From Bacillus sp. RO2 (GTDB taxonomy: Bacteria; Bacillota; Bacilli; Bacillales; Bacillaceae_I): a DNA stretch of 64,000 bases. The notes under the pieces are model-generated. The model was not told where the DNA came from, made no database searches, and was given only the letters and a program-made list of their open reading frames with translations. Both the position numbers and the translations under genes were made by a program. This document shows, piece by piece, positions 16,855-27,113 of this stretch (the first letter of the stretch is position 1; each line of letters starts with the position of its first letter). The stretch spans positions 124,001 to 188,000 of the forward strand of contig NZ_JAAXCU010000041.1 in the NCBI RefSeq assembly GCF_012911845.1, given 5' to 3'.

Positions 16855-16884
16855 AAAAGCCCACCATATTTCAGGTGGGCTTTT
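16855..16884. terminator. bidirectional terminator between the second dndE-like gene and dptH
   Basis: Perfect inverted repeat AAAAGCCCACC (16855-16865) and GGTGGGCTTTT (16874-16884) with an 8-base loop, lying in the 32-bp gap between two converging genes. Confidence 0.9.
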
Positions 16885-16885
16885 A

Positions 16886-19800
16886 CTATATTCTTTCTGA
16901 TAGAGGACTAATATCGACTACTGTTACCGTAGGGTGTGATAGCTCCCCATTTGGTTTAAGTACGGGTCCATGAACAATACATTGCCCTTTTCTAAGTGAG
17001 GATAATTTAGTCTCCCAATGCTTCTTCTCCTGATTATCTTTTGATAAACTACCTGCAATTGTAGATAGCTCTTGTTCAGGCGGAGAGAAGTATACCTTTT
17101 GTGATGAATTCTGTAGCCTTGCAAGTTCATCAGAATCAAGTTGTGACTTCAGAAATTGTGTTGCATACCAAGCTGACCAACCAAATTTTCTTCCTTCTGT
17201 TAAAATTCTTGCTGATGGAGATTTTTCAGTATGATCTAAGTTTTGTGCTTCATCCATTATTACTGGCATTGGACGATTTTTATTTCCAAATCTCACTGAA
17301 TAATTCCATAAGTCCCAAAGGATAAACTCTGTAATCATTAGTTGCACATCACGTGGAAAGCCTGTTAACTGAACGATGAAAATATCTCCGTTACTATCTA
17401 CAACATCTTTCCAATTGATTGTGTTTTCGTTACTAAATGGATTTCGGTCAATTAATGGGCGGATTTGAGATAATGCTGTTTTTGAATAACTAGAACCGTC
17501 TTCCTCTAGCATATCTTTTAATTTCATCAAGTTCATACCGTCATTAAATTGTTCTAAACCATTCAGTACAGCCTCATATATAGCGTTTTGTTGTTGAATA
17601 CCTAATGATTTATATACTGCAGCAAAGACACTTTTTATCCTTTCAGCTACATCTGTATTTGATTCCGGTAGCTGAATCCCACCAATATCTCTTACATTTT
17701 TCTGAAATGGGTTAATTGGAAGTTGCTCACTATATACAATTTTTTGTTTTAACTTATCCCCTAAATATTCTACAAATTCAGGTTCTAATTGATTAGGTAA
17801 AAATCCTTCTGTGTAATCAATAACAATACTTGGAATTCCTAGTTTTGACTTTTCCAACAGCAAGCACTGCATAAAATAAGTCTTACCTTGACCTGATTTC
17901 CCGGATATTAACAAATGTCTGTTAGCAAGCCCTCTATTACCGTATTCCCAAAATATTTCATGTGAAGATTTCTCAGCGGTACCAATTTTTATTCGGATAT
18001 CTTCAAGAACACGAGTTTCTACTGGTGTTGTTTCAACCACTTCACTTGGAGTAGTACCTTCCTCTACTTCATCAGTTCCTGCTAGTTCTTCAACGTCTTT
18101 AAATGGAGTAGCAGGTTGGTCGGGTTGAAAATGATCATTCTCACTATGATTCTCATTCGCCTCATTACTTTCAGTTTCCGTAGTATATTCAATACTTGGA
18201 TTTCCAGTAGTAACTGGTTCATTGTTTGTAGATGGTATTTGAATATCTGCATTTCTATATTTATAGGACAGCATGTCTTCCTTAACGAAATCATTGGGCT
18301 GTTCTTGAATCCAATTTCTCATTGATTCTAAAGAAGATACTAGTCCTTCGTAACCATCTCTTTCCGTAAGGTTAACTAACAAAATGTTTTCATCATCTAA
18401 ATGGGCACTTCTATGAAATGCATCCTTTTGGAACGATAGTATTGCTCCATCCCCAATATAAGGTCTTAATTCATCAGAAACATTAAACTTATCCTTCAAA
18501 AGTACTTCTATAACTTTATCGGATAATTCATACCCTTTCTCATCCCAAAGCTCACTATGTCTAATTTTTTGTGCACTAGATATTAGTAGTTGTGCAAAGA
18601 AATTTCGATAAAACTTTCCTGAAAAAGTATGTTCATTCTCACCAGTCAAGGCACTGTAAATAAGTTCTCTCGTTTTTCTAACTTGTTCTTTTGCCTTTTC
18701 TATAACTGTTCCTTTATTTAACCCAATTTTTACTTCTACTGGGTAAAAATGAAGAGAAACGTTACCCTCTTTTTCTTCTAGACCAATTAATAATAAATCA
18801 TCACTGTGACTACCCTTAACTCGCAAGTTCTTGGCAGTAAAGACACCTTCAGATTTACTTAAACTAACTGCACCTGCTACTCTTAGAACTTCTTCTAATG
18901 AGATGGGTATCCATAGAATGTCTTTGTGATCTAAGTAAGAGACCGAATATTTAATAGCAGAAATTATACTTAATTTCTCTCGATCGAAGTGCCCCTTACT
19001 TCCGATAATTCTCAGTAACCATTCACCGTTAAAAGTATTGAAAGCTTTTATAGTGTTTCGGACATTTTCATCAGAGCCTTGGACATCTTTTTGTGCCAAG
19101 AATTCTTTAATAACTGCAAAATACTGGTCTGATTTATCTGTCACTGTAATTGCATCAAATCGGCTTGAAGAAGAATATTGATCACTATAGTGAATAACAA
19201 CTAAATTACCTTCATATTCATTGAAGAATTCCAAGTCAATAGAAGGATCAACAAAGGTTACCCAATATGATGAATGGAATATTCTTTTTAATGTATCCTC
19301 ATCTGCAGTTGTTGTTCTGGATAATATAGCCTCACCCTTACGATAGCCATCACTTCCATTATTTCGTAAGTTAGCAGACAATTCATTTACATAATATGAT
19401 GTTGAAACTAAACAATCACTATCATTAATAGAATAAGCTTTAGTGCCAAATCCACTCTTATAATTTTCTTGGTCTTTCATTGATGGTACGCTAGAATAGA
19501 GACCTTCCAATGATAATCCTGTTGTCATATCCTTAACCGGTTGCACAGCATGATGTTCTTGTGCATTCATTTTATAGAAGGAAATATGAGCATATCTTAA
19601 CTCCTCATTAAAATCCTGCTTATAAAAGAAGAGCTTCCCTCTAATTATTCGTAAAAGGTCGTCAGCTTCATAATCTTTTGATTTTAATTTAACACCCGTT
19701 AATTGTTCAAGCTCTTCAGTTGAACTAGTTAGAGCATATAGGTCAAAAATACTTTCATAATTCTCCTCAGAATACAAAGTTACTTCAACCGGTTTTAAGT

Positions 19801-22144
19801 TTTCAGCGCCAACTTTATCTATTTCAAGTAACATCCACTCTATGATTCCCTTTAATACTTCTTTGTCATTGGTTATATTCAAGACATTTATTTGCAAAGG
19901 AGCGTTAGACATTTTTATAAACAAATAAGAAAAATGTTCTTTAAATTGAGATATTTTGTCTATAACAACTTTAGCCAAGTAATGGTTTGCATCGGAAACA
20001 GATACATTTTGAACTGGTTTAAATAGCATCCATTCTAACGCTGCGTTTTGATGTTCTGGTTTATAAAGGGTCTCCTTTTGGTCATATATAAATGGAACTA
20101 GAGAAGCTGAGCTTAACCTGTTTAATATACTATTATCAACTTCTTCATTTTTAAGTAACTCATATGTTTTTAACTTGTATGCAACCATCAGTGGATGAAA
20201 CGGTGTAAAATAAAAGGTTCCATTAGAGTAAATTGTACCTAACTTGAATAAATCTCTTCCTCTTTTTCCAGCTGGTGTACCACTTGTAAAAGTTTTAACT
20301 TCATCCTGAAAAGCTTTAACATATTCTATAGATCTTTGCTTTAAATCTTCTGTTATGGTGCATAAACTCGGAATGGAATTTCTAATTTTAAAATAAGTAA
20401 TGAATCGACTATATGCTTCTCTCATTTCATCACTTATTTTCAAGTCATCCTCTAATAATTGATCTGACTCAAACCTAGCGCTTTTTAATCCGCGTTCTAT
20501 AAACTCGTTCTCCCAATTGAAGTACTCACTATACTCAGAGTGAAAATAGAACTCTCTATTCTCAAGTACTAAGCGGTTGTTTTCCTTTATCCACTGTATG
20601 TCTTTTCCTGTTTCTCTAATAAGTTTAGATATCCTTTGTCCGCTAATTGGCATGGACTCAGGGAGCTCATTCGTCAACTTAAAAGGGATGGTCACTTGAT
20701 CGAACATGATATTTATTTTTAATTGATCTTTATCATCGTATGCTTCAGGTAGTGGGCTTACAATCAATGTTTCTTCTTCAGTTACAGATAAAATTTGATT
20801 GCTTTCAGATACTTCTACCGTTTTCTTGTTATAACCGTTTCCAAATTTCAGTAATTCTTCTTCACAATTTAACTCTACCGCACCATTCTCTGCATCAATT
20901 GTATATTTTGAGCTAAAAGCTTCTAAATAAATTGGCTCTATTGGTAACACAGAAAGTGAGAATTCTGCTCCTAAAGTGATTTTTTTATCATGTTTATAGG
21001 AGAATTTTAAAAACAATGGTTTCTTACCCTGCGGGGACAGTTTTAAAGAAATATTAGATTTCTTTACATCTGATTCCACACTTTTTGTATCTCCTTTTTG
21101 GACTTTAAAGAAATCCTTCGCAAGAGACTTAACACTTCCCGAAAAGCTAAATGAAAGTTGTAACTCTATTTCATCGTTGTTATCTGGATTAAATATGATG
21201 AAATGTCTTTTTCTTTTTCCTGTTCCTTTTTCACTTAAGGTTCTATTCCAAACCTTAAGTTTATTGGATACTTTTATCTCAGTAAAATCTACTTTGGCCT
21301 TTTTCTTATTAGCATTAAAATCATCATGAAATTTCTTTACTTTTGGATATAGAGTTTGTTCCCATCCTTCATCGAATAACGCTTTTGCACCATCTAACAC
21401 AAACTTATTTTCTAATTCATTTTGTTCTAATCCATAATCATGTACTTTTTTAACAAAATCAAAGAGCTCGCGGTTTAATGTAATTCTTTCTTTTTGCTCC
21501 CTACCTGTAAATGTATCTAAATCTGGATCTTTAAAGAGACCAAACTTGTAATACTCTTTATCATCAATATATCCTTTTTGCAGGGTAGAGAAGATATCCT
21601 CAAATTCAAAAAAAGTTATCTGCTGGTAGAATTGGTCTTCCATTAAATTATCTAAGTTCTCAAGTAGTATTATTTGTTCTACCTTTGTTAAAACACTGCT
21701 TTCTATTTCGTTTTTGAGCTTATTATATATAAAGCTTGGATGTAGTGGCATTCCTTCTTTTTGAAGATCACTACTTCCGCCCTGTATGGAATCCAGCTGC
21801 TCAGAAACGATACTTAAGAGGGCAGTATTTTTCCATTCTTCTTTTTGCTCTCCAACTAAGTTCCGAAGAGTAACTAAAAAGTCTGGTTTAACTTGATCTG
21901 ATGTATTAGCAACTACTAAATTGGTTTCTTTAAACGGTATAGAGAAAGTCTCATACCTTTCTCCCAAGTCATGTTGATACCTAAAGCCTTTTGTACCATC
22001 AATGTTATTTAAGGCATTTATCAGATTCATTACATCTTCAGGACTATCTAGCTGAAGGTAATATCTATCTCCATTCTTTAATCCTTCTTTTTTGAAATAA
22101 CTTATTAATAATGAGGCTATATATTTATAAAATTGGTTTGACAT
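16886..22144 (-). CDS. dptH: phosphorothioation-dependent restriction protein DptH
   Basis: About 1752 residues. The C-terminal third is a HerA/FtsK-like ATPase: Walker A ISGKSGQGKTYFMQCLL, a long acidic linker before it, and Walker B MPVIMDEAQNL followed by TEGRKFGWSAWYATQF. The N-terminal two thirds carry no motif I recognise. DptH, with DptF and DptG, restricts DNA that lacks phosphorothioation. The start at 22144 (MSNQFYKYIAS) is chosen for a GTGGGGA site eight bases upstream and overlaps the end of dptG by 20 bases. It is the last gene of dptFGH and ends at a shared terminator. Confidence 0.93.
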   Translation of the reverse strand: MSNQFYKYIASLLISYFKKEGLKNGDRYYLQLDSPEDVMNLINALNNIDGTKGFRYQHDLGERYETFSIPFKETNLVVANTSDQVKPDFLVTLRNLVGEQKEEWKNTALLSIVSEQLDSIQGGSSDLQKEGMPLHPSFIYNKLKNEIESSVLTKVEQIILLENLDNLMEDQFYQQITFFEFEDIFSTLQKGYIDDKEYYKFGLFKDPDLDTFTGREQKERITLNRELFDFVKKVHDYGLEQNELENKFVLDGAKALFDEGWEQTLYPKVKKFHDDFNANKKKAKVDFTEIKVSNKLKVWNRTLSEKGTGKRKRHFIIFNPDNNDEIELQLSFSFSGSVKSLAKDFFKVQKGDTKSVESDVKKSNISLKLSPQGKKPLFLKFSYKHDKKITLGAEFSLSVLPIEPIYLEAFSSKYTIDAENGAVELNCEEELLKFGNGYNKKTVEVSESNQILSVTEEETLIVSPLPEAYDDKDQLKINIMFDQVTIPFKLTNELPESMPISGQRISKLIRETGKDIQWIKENNRLVLENREFYFHSEYSEYFNWENEFIERGLKSARFESDQLLEDDLKISDEMREAYSRFITYFKIRNSIPSLCTITEDLKQRSIEYVKAFQDEVKTFTSGTPAGKRGRDLFKLGTIYSNGTFYFTPFHPLMVAYKLKTYELLKNEEVDNSILNRLSSASLVPFIYDQKETLYKPEHQNAALEWMLFKPVQNVSVSDANHYLAKVVIDKISQFKEHFSYLFIKMSNAPLQINVLNITNDKEVLKGIIEWMLLEIDKVGAENLKPVEVTLYSEENYESIFDLYALTSSTEELEQLTGVKLKSKDYEADDLLRIIRGKLFFYKQDFNEELRYAHISFYKMNAQEHHAVQPVKDMTTGLSLEGLYSSVPSMKDQENYKSGFGTKAYSINDSDCLVSTSYYVNELSANLRNNGSDGYRKGEAILSRTTTADEDTLKRIFHSSYWVTFVDPSIDLEFFNEYEGNLVVIHYSDQYSSSSRFDAITVTDKSDQYFAVIKEFLAQKDVQGSDENVRNTIKAFNTFNGEWLLRIIGSKGHFDREKLSIISAIKYSVSYLDHKDILWIPISLEEVLRVAGAVSLSKSEGVFTAKNLRVKGSHSDDLLLIGLEEKEGNVSLHFYPVEVKIGLNKGTVIEKAKEQVRKTRELIYSALTGENEHTFSGKFYRNFFAQLLISSAQKIRHSELWDEKGYELSDKVIEVLLKDKFNVSDELRPYIGDGAILSFQKDAFHRSAHLDDENILLVNLTERDGYEGLVSSLESMRNWIQEQPNDFVKEDMLSYKYRNADIQIPSTNNEPVTTGNPSIEYTTETESNEANENHSENDHFQPDQPATPFKDVEELAGTDEVEEGTTPSEVVETTPVETRVLEDIRIKIGTAEKSSHEIFWEYGNRGLANRHLLISGKSGQGKTYFMQCLLLEKSKLGIPSIVIDYTEGFLPNQLEPEFVEYLGDKLKQKIVYSEQLPINPFQKNVRDIGGIQLPESNTDVAERIKSVFAAVYKSLGIQQQNAIYEAVLNGLEQFNDGMNLMKLKDMLEEDGSSYSKTALSQIRPLIDRNPFSNENTINWKDVVDSNGDIFIVQLTGFPRDVQLMITEFILWDLWNYSVRFGNKNRPMPVIMDEAQNLDHTEKSPSARILTEGRKFGWSAWYATQFLKSQLDSDELARLQNSSQKVYFSPPEQELSTIAGSLSKDNQEKKHWETKLSSLRKGQCIVHGPVLKPNGELSHPTVTVVDISPLSERI

Positions 22145-23552
22145 ACTGAGCATCCCCACTATCACTTTTTTTATCAATAAGATTTTGACTATCTAACATA
22201 CTTATTACTTCTTTTTTGGAGTAGCGATCTAAGGCAACCCCTCTTTTCTCGAACTCTACAAATAATTCATTCAAAGGAATTCTTTCATCTTTAACTGATA
22301 CTGCGGTTAATAGTAAAACAAAATCATGTTTTACATTTAGTATGTGACCTAAACTACCTCTATTTTTAATAAATTGATTAAAGCCTAAGTCTTCAATATT
22401 CTTACCATATTTATCTGCTACACCGGCACTAGTTCCTTGTTTTAAACAAGTAAACAGCTCTCTTAATCCTTCTTCAACAGAAGTGGCTTTAGTAGTATTT
22501 TTTATTTTCCACATGTCGGCGTATTCCTGTATCCACATATTAAGCTCACTTAAAAAAAGTTCTTCATATTCTTCACCTTTTTGACTGATGTATTTTGTAA
22601 TTTCACTATACGTTTTTAATGAAATAACCTCTCCCTTTTCACCTGTAATTTCTTTTTCAGATACTAAGTGACTAAGGTGGGACAAAGTATGAATATGTGG
22701 GAACAGATTAGACGATTTTCCTTTAACATATCTAAAACCTTCAAGGTCGTCTGCTGCCTTTCTTCTTTTACTGATTGACTCCCAGTCAAGAGCGAAGTAG
22801 AGAGGCTGTATGGAATCATAGTTAGCTTCTGAAAACTGTTCAAACTTAAGTACGAGCTGGCTAGCGTACATGAAAACGTAAAAATGTGTTAGTAAAGCAA
22901 ATGTAGATAAGAAGTATTCTTTATGTTTACTTAAATACAATAGATCCTCTTGATATAAGCTGCTAATTGGTCTTAAAAGTTGCTCATACTGTAAAACACC
23001 ATTGGTATCTTTGTTTTCTTTTAATCCATCCATTTTACTTAATATTAATTCAGTAAGAATATCGTCTGCCTCTTTGTTTTTAAATATAGTGGATACTTTA
23101 GAATTTTCTTCTACAAGTACATCTTTCATAAAATGAGCATATTTTCCGAACTCATTTTTATGATTTTTGTCGATTTTTATATAGTTAAAAAGGAAGGGGT
23201 GAATTGGATTTATCTTTTCACCTTTAAATAGATATTGATCTAAAAAACGAATAAAATCATACTTCTCATCTTCCTCTTTAAACTCCACATTGTTAGCAAT
23301 TTGTTCACTAATTTCGTTTTCTTCTTCTGATGTATAAAACTCGTCTTGCCTTTTAATAGCTTTCTCATCTAAAGTCAAATTGCTTAAGCTTCGTGTAAAT
23401 TCGCCTAATATATTGTTAAATTGATTTTTGACTGCACCTGTTCTTTTTGTGAGAAAGGGTAATACATCTATCGCCTGACCTGTATCATGTTTTTTCTTAG
23501 TTTCAAAAAGTTGCTTCAAATAAATTCTATTATTAGCTAATGCCATACTCAA
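22125..23552 (-). CDS. dptG: phosphorothioation-dependent restriction protein DptG
   Basis: 475 residues, mostly helical and acidic, without a recognisable catalytic motif. The call rests on position between clear dptF and dptH genes, on the length expected of the family, and on four-base overlap with dptF. DptG is required for restriction by the Dpt module, but its activity is not defined. The C-terminus (EFEKRGVALDRYSKKEVISMLDSQNLIDKKSDSGDAQYV) looks like a winged helix. Confidence 0.85.
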   Translation of the reverse strand: MSMALANNRIYLKQLFETKKKHDTGQAIDVLPFLTKRTGAVKNQFNNILGEFTRSLSNLTLDEKAIKRQDEFYTSEEENEISEQIANNVEFKEEDEKYDFIRFLDQYLFKGEKINPIHPFLFNYIKIDKNHKNEFGKYAHFMKDVLVEENSKVSTIFKNKEADDILTELILSKMDGLKENKDTNGVLQYEQLLRPISSLYQEDLLYLSKHKEYFLSTFALLTHFYVFMYASQLVLKFEQFSEANYDSIQPLYFALDWESISKRRKAADDLEGFRYVKGKSSNLFPHIHTLSHLSHLVSEKEITGEKGEVISLKTYSEITKYISQKGEEYEELFLSELNMWIQEYADMWKIKNTTKATSVEEGLRELFTCLKQGTSAGVADKYGKNIEDLGFNQFIKNRGSLGHILNVKHDFVLLLTAVSVKDERIPLNELFVEFEKRGVALDRYSKKEVISMLDSQNLIDKKSDSGDAQYVKPIL

Positions 23553-25816
23553 TTCTCCCTTTCGAATACAAAGGACTCAAATTCATCTCGCTTTAATATA
23601 TAGGAACGATTATCTTTCGGAAAATGGACAAGCAATTCTTTCTTCTTATCTCCGAAATTCATAAGTTTGTCCACAAATTCCACGAAATTAATTGCATCTT
23701 CTTCATCTTTTTTGTTAGGCCTATATCCTTCTTGAACTTTCATCAACAGTTGATATAACTTATAATCAATTTCTAGTAACAATTTATTATTTTCGTCTCT
23801 ATAACCCACAACGATTGATGACTTAAAAGTATCTAACACTTCTGTTGTACTTTCGTGTAGATGATCAATGGTTGGTCTCAGATTCAGTTTTTGTGCTAAA
23901 CGATATTTATTAGCAGCTTGGTCTAGATAAACATAATCCTTTTTCGGAGTGCCCTTCCACTTATGAATAGTGTTTTTCATTTCATCATAGAAGTTCCTAA
24001 TAGTTTTTTTGTCTGCTGTGTTAAAACCATATAGATTTTTTATAAACTCGGTATAGCTCTTATCTTTTATTTTCCCTACAAATTCTTTATTGGTTAAATA
24101 AGTTATTCTTAAGAATGACTCAAAGAATACGTTAAAGGTATGTCCCGATATATCACTTTTCGAATTGAACGATGAAAACCAGTTACTCCCTATTTCGTCG
24201 AGAACATTCCCGCTAATAATTGTAGACCAATTACTTAAGGTATTTAAATCGACAATAGTTTCATCGATGTATTTAGATCTAAGATGTATAGGATCTAAAC
24301 TACTCAATGCCTTTAATATTTCAGATCTTTCTTTTCTATTAAATATAAGATTTGGTAGGGCATGGTCTAAGACATCAAATTCATTTATAAGGTTTTTATT
24401 AATTACTTCATCTGGTATCAGAATATCCGCAATTAAGTTTAAGAAAGCTCTAGCTGAAATAACTAGTTTGTGTTGAATAATAGTTCTGATAATTAATTGG
24501 ACTACTTGCTCTTGCACAAATTCATTTTGGAGGAACTTGTAGTTTTCATGAACCATCGTGTTTATATTTTTTTTCCCATCTTCTCGTAAAGCTAAGTTGA
24601 AAGGATTTTGATCAGTCTTGGCACATACCTTTTTCAATAGTGTAGAATAAAAAGTTGAGATGGTACCGTTGGCAGTTAACTCATAAGAATGGTAGTCTCC
24701 AAAACTTAACAAATCAAACTTATCTTTGCTGTAATGAGTAGTGATTTTTTGAGAAAACAACTCACTCTCTTCCACAAATACTTTTAATGATTCATAGGAA
24801 TACTTGTTATGTTCTGTATTTATAAAGTTGTGTAAAACTCCCATATTTATGGCAAGTATAATATTGTCATTACAATCTTTTAATTTTTGGTCAGAGAAGT
24901 TTTTTAATACTTCTTCCAATGTTTCCATAGCGTTCTTATTTGGAGAAAAACTCTCCGTAGCATCATTAAAAATTGTATAATCATCCATAAGTTCTGGTTT
25001 GTTCTTCTTTAAATAAGCAAGTAAATGTGATTTTCCGTCTCCTACACTTCCGCATAAAAGTATTAAACTTCCGCCTTGACGCTCTTTGTTTGCTGCGAGT
25101 ATTCTCTCAAGGTCTAATTGTATCTTTCTATCGACATGAAGATAATTTTTAAAACTACTAAATTGATTTGCATTTTCAATTGCTTCTTGGGAAGAGTCTT
25201 TCAATCGAGTTAATTCTCTTAATAAGTAACTTTCCCTTTCGCCTAAGTCTTTTAATAATAACCCTGTATCCCCCTTAGGTTCTTCAACTATGGATGGAAT
25301 ATTAGGCTGAAGTTGACTCACTTCAATGCTACCTGTTCCTAGCATTTCTAAAATTTGTTTTCTTACCAAGTCTTCTATGTTATCTTTCTGACGTGGCTTA
25401 GGAATGTCATATAAAGGTACCTTTGTTTGTGCAGACGAATACACTTCATAAAACCAAACCGCAATTTTGTACATTTCTTTATGAAGCTTGTAGGCTTCCG
25501 TAATATCGTTGAACTTTGCGTTATGAGCCGCTTTGTTTCCGGACAATCGGATCGTATCAAAAGATTGCTGAATATCTCTCTTAATTACTCCTTCCTTAGC
25601 CAGGTAGGAGATCTTATCGTACAAACTTGTTAAATATGGTGCTTCATCTTCCTTCTTAAATACTTCCTTAAGTATTTCTTCTATAAAAACTCTTGCTTTG
25701 ACAATGGAACTACTTGGATCTTCAAACATCAGATCTTCCATTTTCTTAGCAGTTTGAGCGGCAACTGAATTTGCACCTTCTAGAAAACTCATTAAATACT
25801 CACTATTTGAAACCAT
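23549..25816 (-). CDS. dptF: phosphorothioation-dependent restriction protein DptF
   Basis: 755 residues. The N-terminus (about 25-130) is a DUF4145-like helical domain with KARVFIEEILKEVF and RLSGNKAAHNA. An ATPase follows with Walker A GSVGDGKS at 256-263, the characteristic DptF form, in LILLCGSVGDGKSHLLAYL. DptF is proposed to power restriction with DptG and DptH. The ATG at 25816 has GGAGG seven bases upstream. It is transcribed divergently from dndB across a 198-bp intergenic region. Confidence 0.93.
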   Translation of the reverse strand: MVSNSEYLMSFLEGANSVAAQTAKKMEDLMFEDPSSSIVKARVFIEEILKEVFKKEDEAPYLTSLYDKISYLAKEGVIKRDIQQSFDTIRLSGNKAAHNAKFNDITEAYKLHKEMYKIAVWFYEVYSSAQTKVPLYDIPKPRQKDNIEDLVRKQILEMLGTGSIEVSQLQPNIPSIVEEPKGDTGLLLKDLGERESYLLRELTRLKDSSQEAIENANQFSSFKNYLHVDRKIQLDLERILAANKERQGGSLILLCGSVGDGKSHLLAYLKKNKPELMDDYTIFNDATESFSPNKNAMETLEEVLKNFSDQKLKDCNDNIILAINMGVLHNFINTEHNKYSYESLKVFVEESELFSQKITTHYSKDKFDLLSFGDYHSYELTANGTISTFYSTLLKKVCAKTDQNPFNLALREDGKKNINTMVHENYKFLQNEFVQEQVVQLIIRTIIQHKLVISARAFLNLIADILIPDEVINKNLINEFDVLDHALPNLIFNRKERSEILKALSSLDPIHLRSKYIDETIVDLNTLSNWSTIISGNVLDEIGSNWFSSFNSKSDISGHTFNVFFESFLRITYLTNKEFVGKIKDKSYTEFIKNLYGFNTADKKTIRNFYDEMKNTIHKWKGTPKKDYVYLDQAANKYRLAQKLNLRPTIDHLHESTTEVLDTFKSSIVVGYRDENNKLLLEIDYKLYQLLMKVQEGYRPNKKDEEDAINFVEFVDKLMNFGDKKKELLVHFPKDNRSYILKRDEFESFVFEREN

Positions 25817-25946
25817 GCTCGTGCCTCCGATTTCTTTAATCTTCTTTATATAATTTTACCATAATAATTCCATTATAAATAACTATCTCAATTAAATTTA
25901 GAAAGGTAAAATACCCACTTAATACGAATGAAAGTTCGCTTTTTTA

Positions 25947-25975
25947 TTGAAATTTTCCCAGGTTTGTCCTATAAT
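25947..25975 (+). promoter_or_regulatory. sigma-A promoter of the dndBCDEA operon
   Basis: TTGAAA (25947-25952) and a consensus TATAAT (25970-25975) with an ideal 17-bp spacer, 34 bp before the AAGGAGG site of dndB. This is the best promoter seen in the island. Confidence 0.85.
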
Positions 25976-25986
25976 CAAAGTATAAT

Positions 25987-26000
25987 ATTACGTACGTAAT
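25987..26000. promoter_or_regulatory. palindromic operator candidate at the dndB promoter
   Basis: ATTACGTACGTAAT is a perfect 14-bp palindrome starting about 5 bp after the predicted transcription start and ending just before the ribosome site of dndB. DndB proteins have been reported to repress dnd promoters, so autoregulation is plausible. Confidence 0.65.
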
Positions 26001-26014
26001 AAGGAGGTTTGGCT

Positions 26015-27112
26015 ATGGACGCCACTTTTTGTTATAGTTTCCCTTCTATAAAAGGTATTCAGGCAGGTAAAGAGTACTTTGTTGCTATGTGCCCACTTAG
26101 AATTATTCCTAAAATATTCTTATTTGACGAAGAGGAGATCCCACCTGAACATAGAGCACAGCGAATTTTAAACAAATCTAGAATTCCAGAACTTACAAAT
26201 TACATAATTGAAAATGAAAAAGATTATGTATTTTCATCTATTACTGCTTCCATTGACGGAGAAATTGAGTTTGTCCCTTATGACCATGAATCTAGCTCTA
26301 AGGATCTCGGACAGCTAAAGATTGCTTTAGATGCTCGTTTCCTTATAAACGACGGTCAACATAGAAGAGCAGCAATCGAGGAAGCCTTAAAGATATCACC
26401 TGAACTAGGTAACGAAACAATATCAGTCGTATTTTTCCATGATAAAGATTTGCAAAAATCCCAACAAATTTTCTCTGACTTAAATAGACATGCGGTGAAT
26501 ACTACGTCTTCCATTGGTATTTTGTATGACCATCGAGATAAATTAGCATTAATAACAAAAGACATTATCGCTAACACACCTTTATTAGCTAGATATACAG
26601 ATAAAGAGAGAGTTTCTCTATCTAAAAACTCTCCAAAAATATTAGCTTTAAATCATATATTTAATACTAATTTAAGACTTCTAGGGAAAAGCAAAGGTGA
26701 TAAGATCACTGACAGCGATGAAGAGTTCTTAAAAGAATTCTGGCTAGTTTTATGTAATTCTATCATGGAATGGAATTATGTTATGCAAAAGGAAATAACT
26801 ACTAGAGATTTACGTGCAACATTTATTGTTGGTCATGGCGTATTTATAGAAGCAATTGGCCTTGTTGGTAATTATTTGAGAACTTATCATGATGGAGATT
26901 GGAAGAACTACATTAGTAAACTTGAAAAAATAGATTGGAATCGCAGCAATACAGCCGATTGGCTAGGAAGAGCATTTAATCATAATGGTAGAATTCAAAA
27001 GACTACTCATACTATTCAACTTACAGCCATCAAAATTAAACAGTTAATAGACCTCCCTTTAACAGAAGCAGAGTTAGCACTAGAAGATAAATTTTTCCAA
27101 GGAGTAGTTTGA
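26015..27112 (+). CDS. dndB: DNA phosphorothioation regulator DndB
   Basis: 365 residues. It carries the DGQHR signature (residues 113-117, in FLINDGQHRRAAIEEAL) and the following SDLNRHAVNTTSS, both hallmarks of DGQHR-domain proteins. DndB is not needed for sulfur insertion but has been reported as a repressor that tunes modification frequency. The ATG at 26015 is seven bases after AAGGAGG; a TTG two codons earlier is too close. It is the first gene of the operon, one base before dndC. Confidence 0.93.
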   Translation: MDATFCYSFPSIKGIQAGKEYFVAMCPLRIIPKIFLFDEEEIPPEHRAQRILNKSRIPELTNYIIENEKDYVFSSITASIDGEIEFVPYDHESSSKDLGQLKIALDARFLINDGQHRRAAIEEALKISPELGNETISVVFFHDKDLQKSQQIFSDLNRHAVNTTSSIGILYDHRDKLALITKDIIANTPLLARYTDKERVSLSKNSPKILALNHIFNTNLRLLGKSKGDKITDSDEEFLKEFWLVLCNSIMEWNYVMQKEITTRDLRATFIVGHGVFIEAIGLVGNYLRTYHDGDWKNYISKLEKIDWNRSNTADWLGRAFNHNGRIQKTTHTIQLTAIKIKQLIDLPLTEAELALEDKFFQGVV

Positions 27113-27113
27113 A

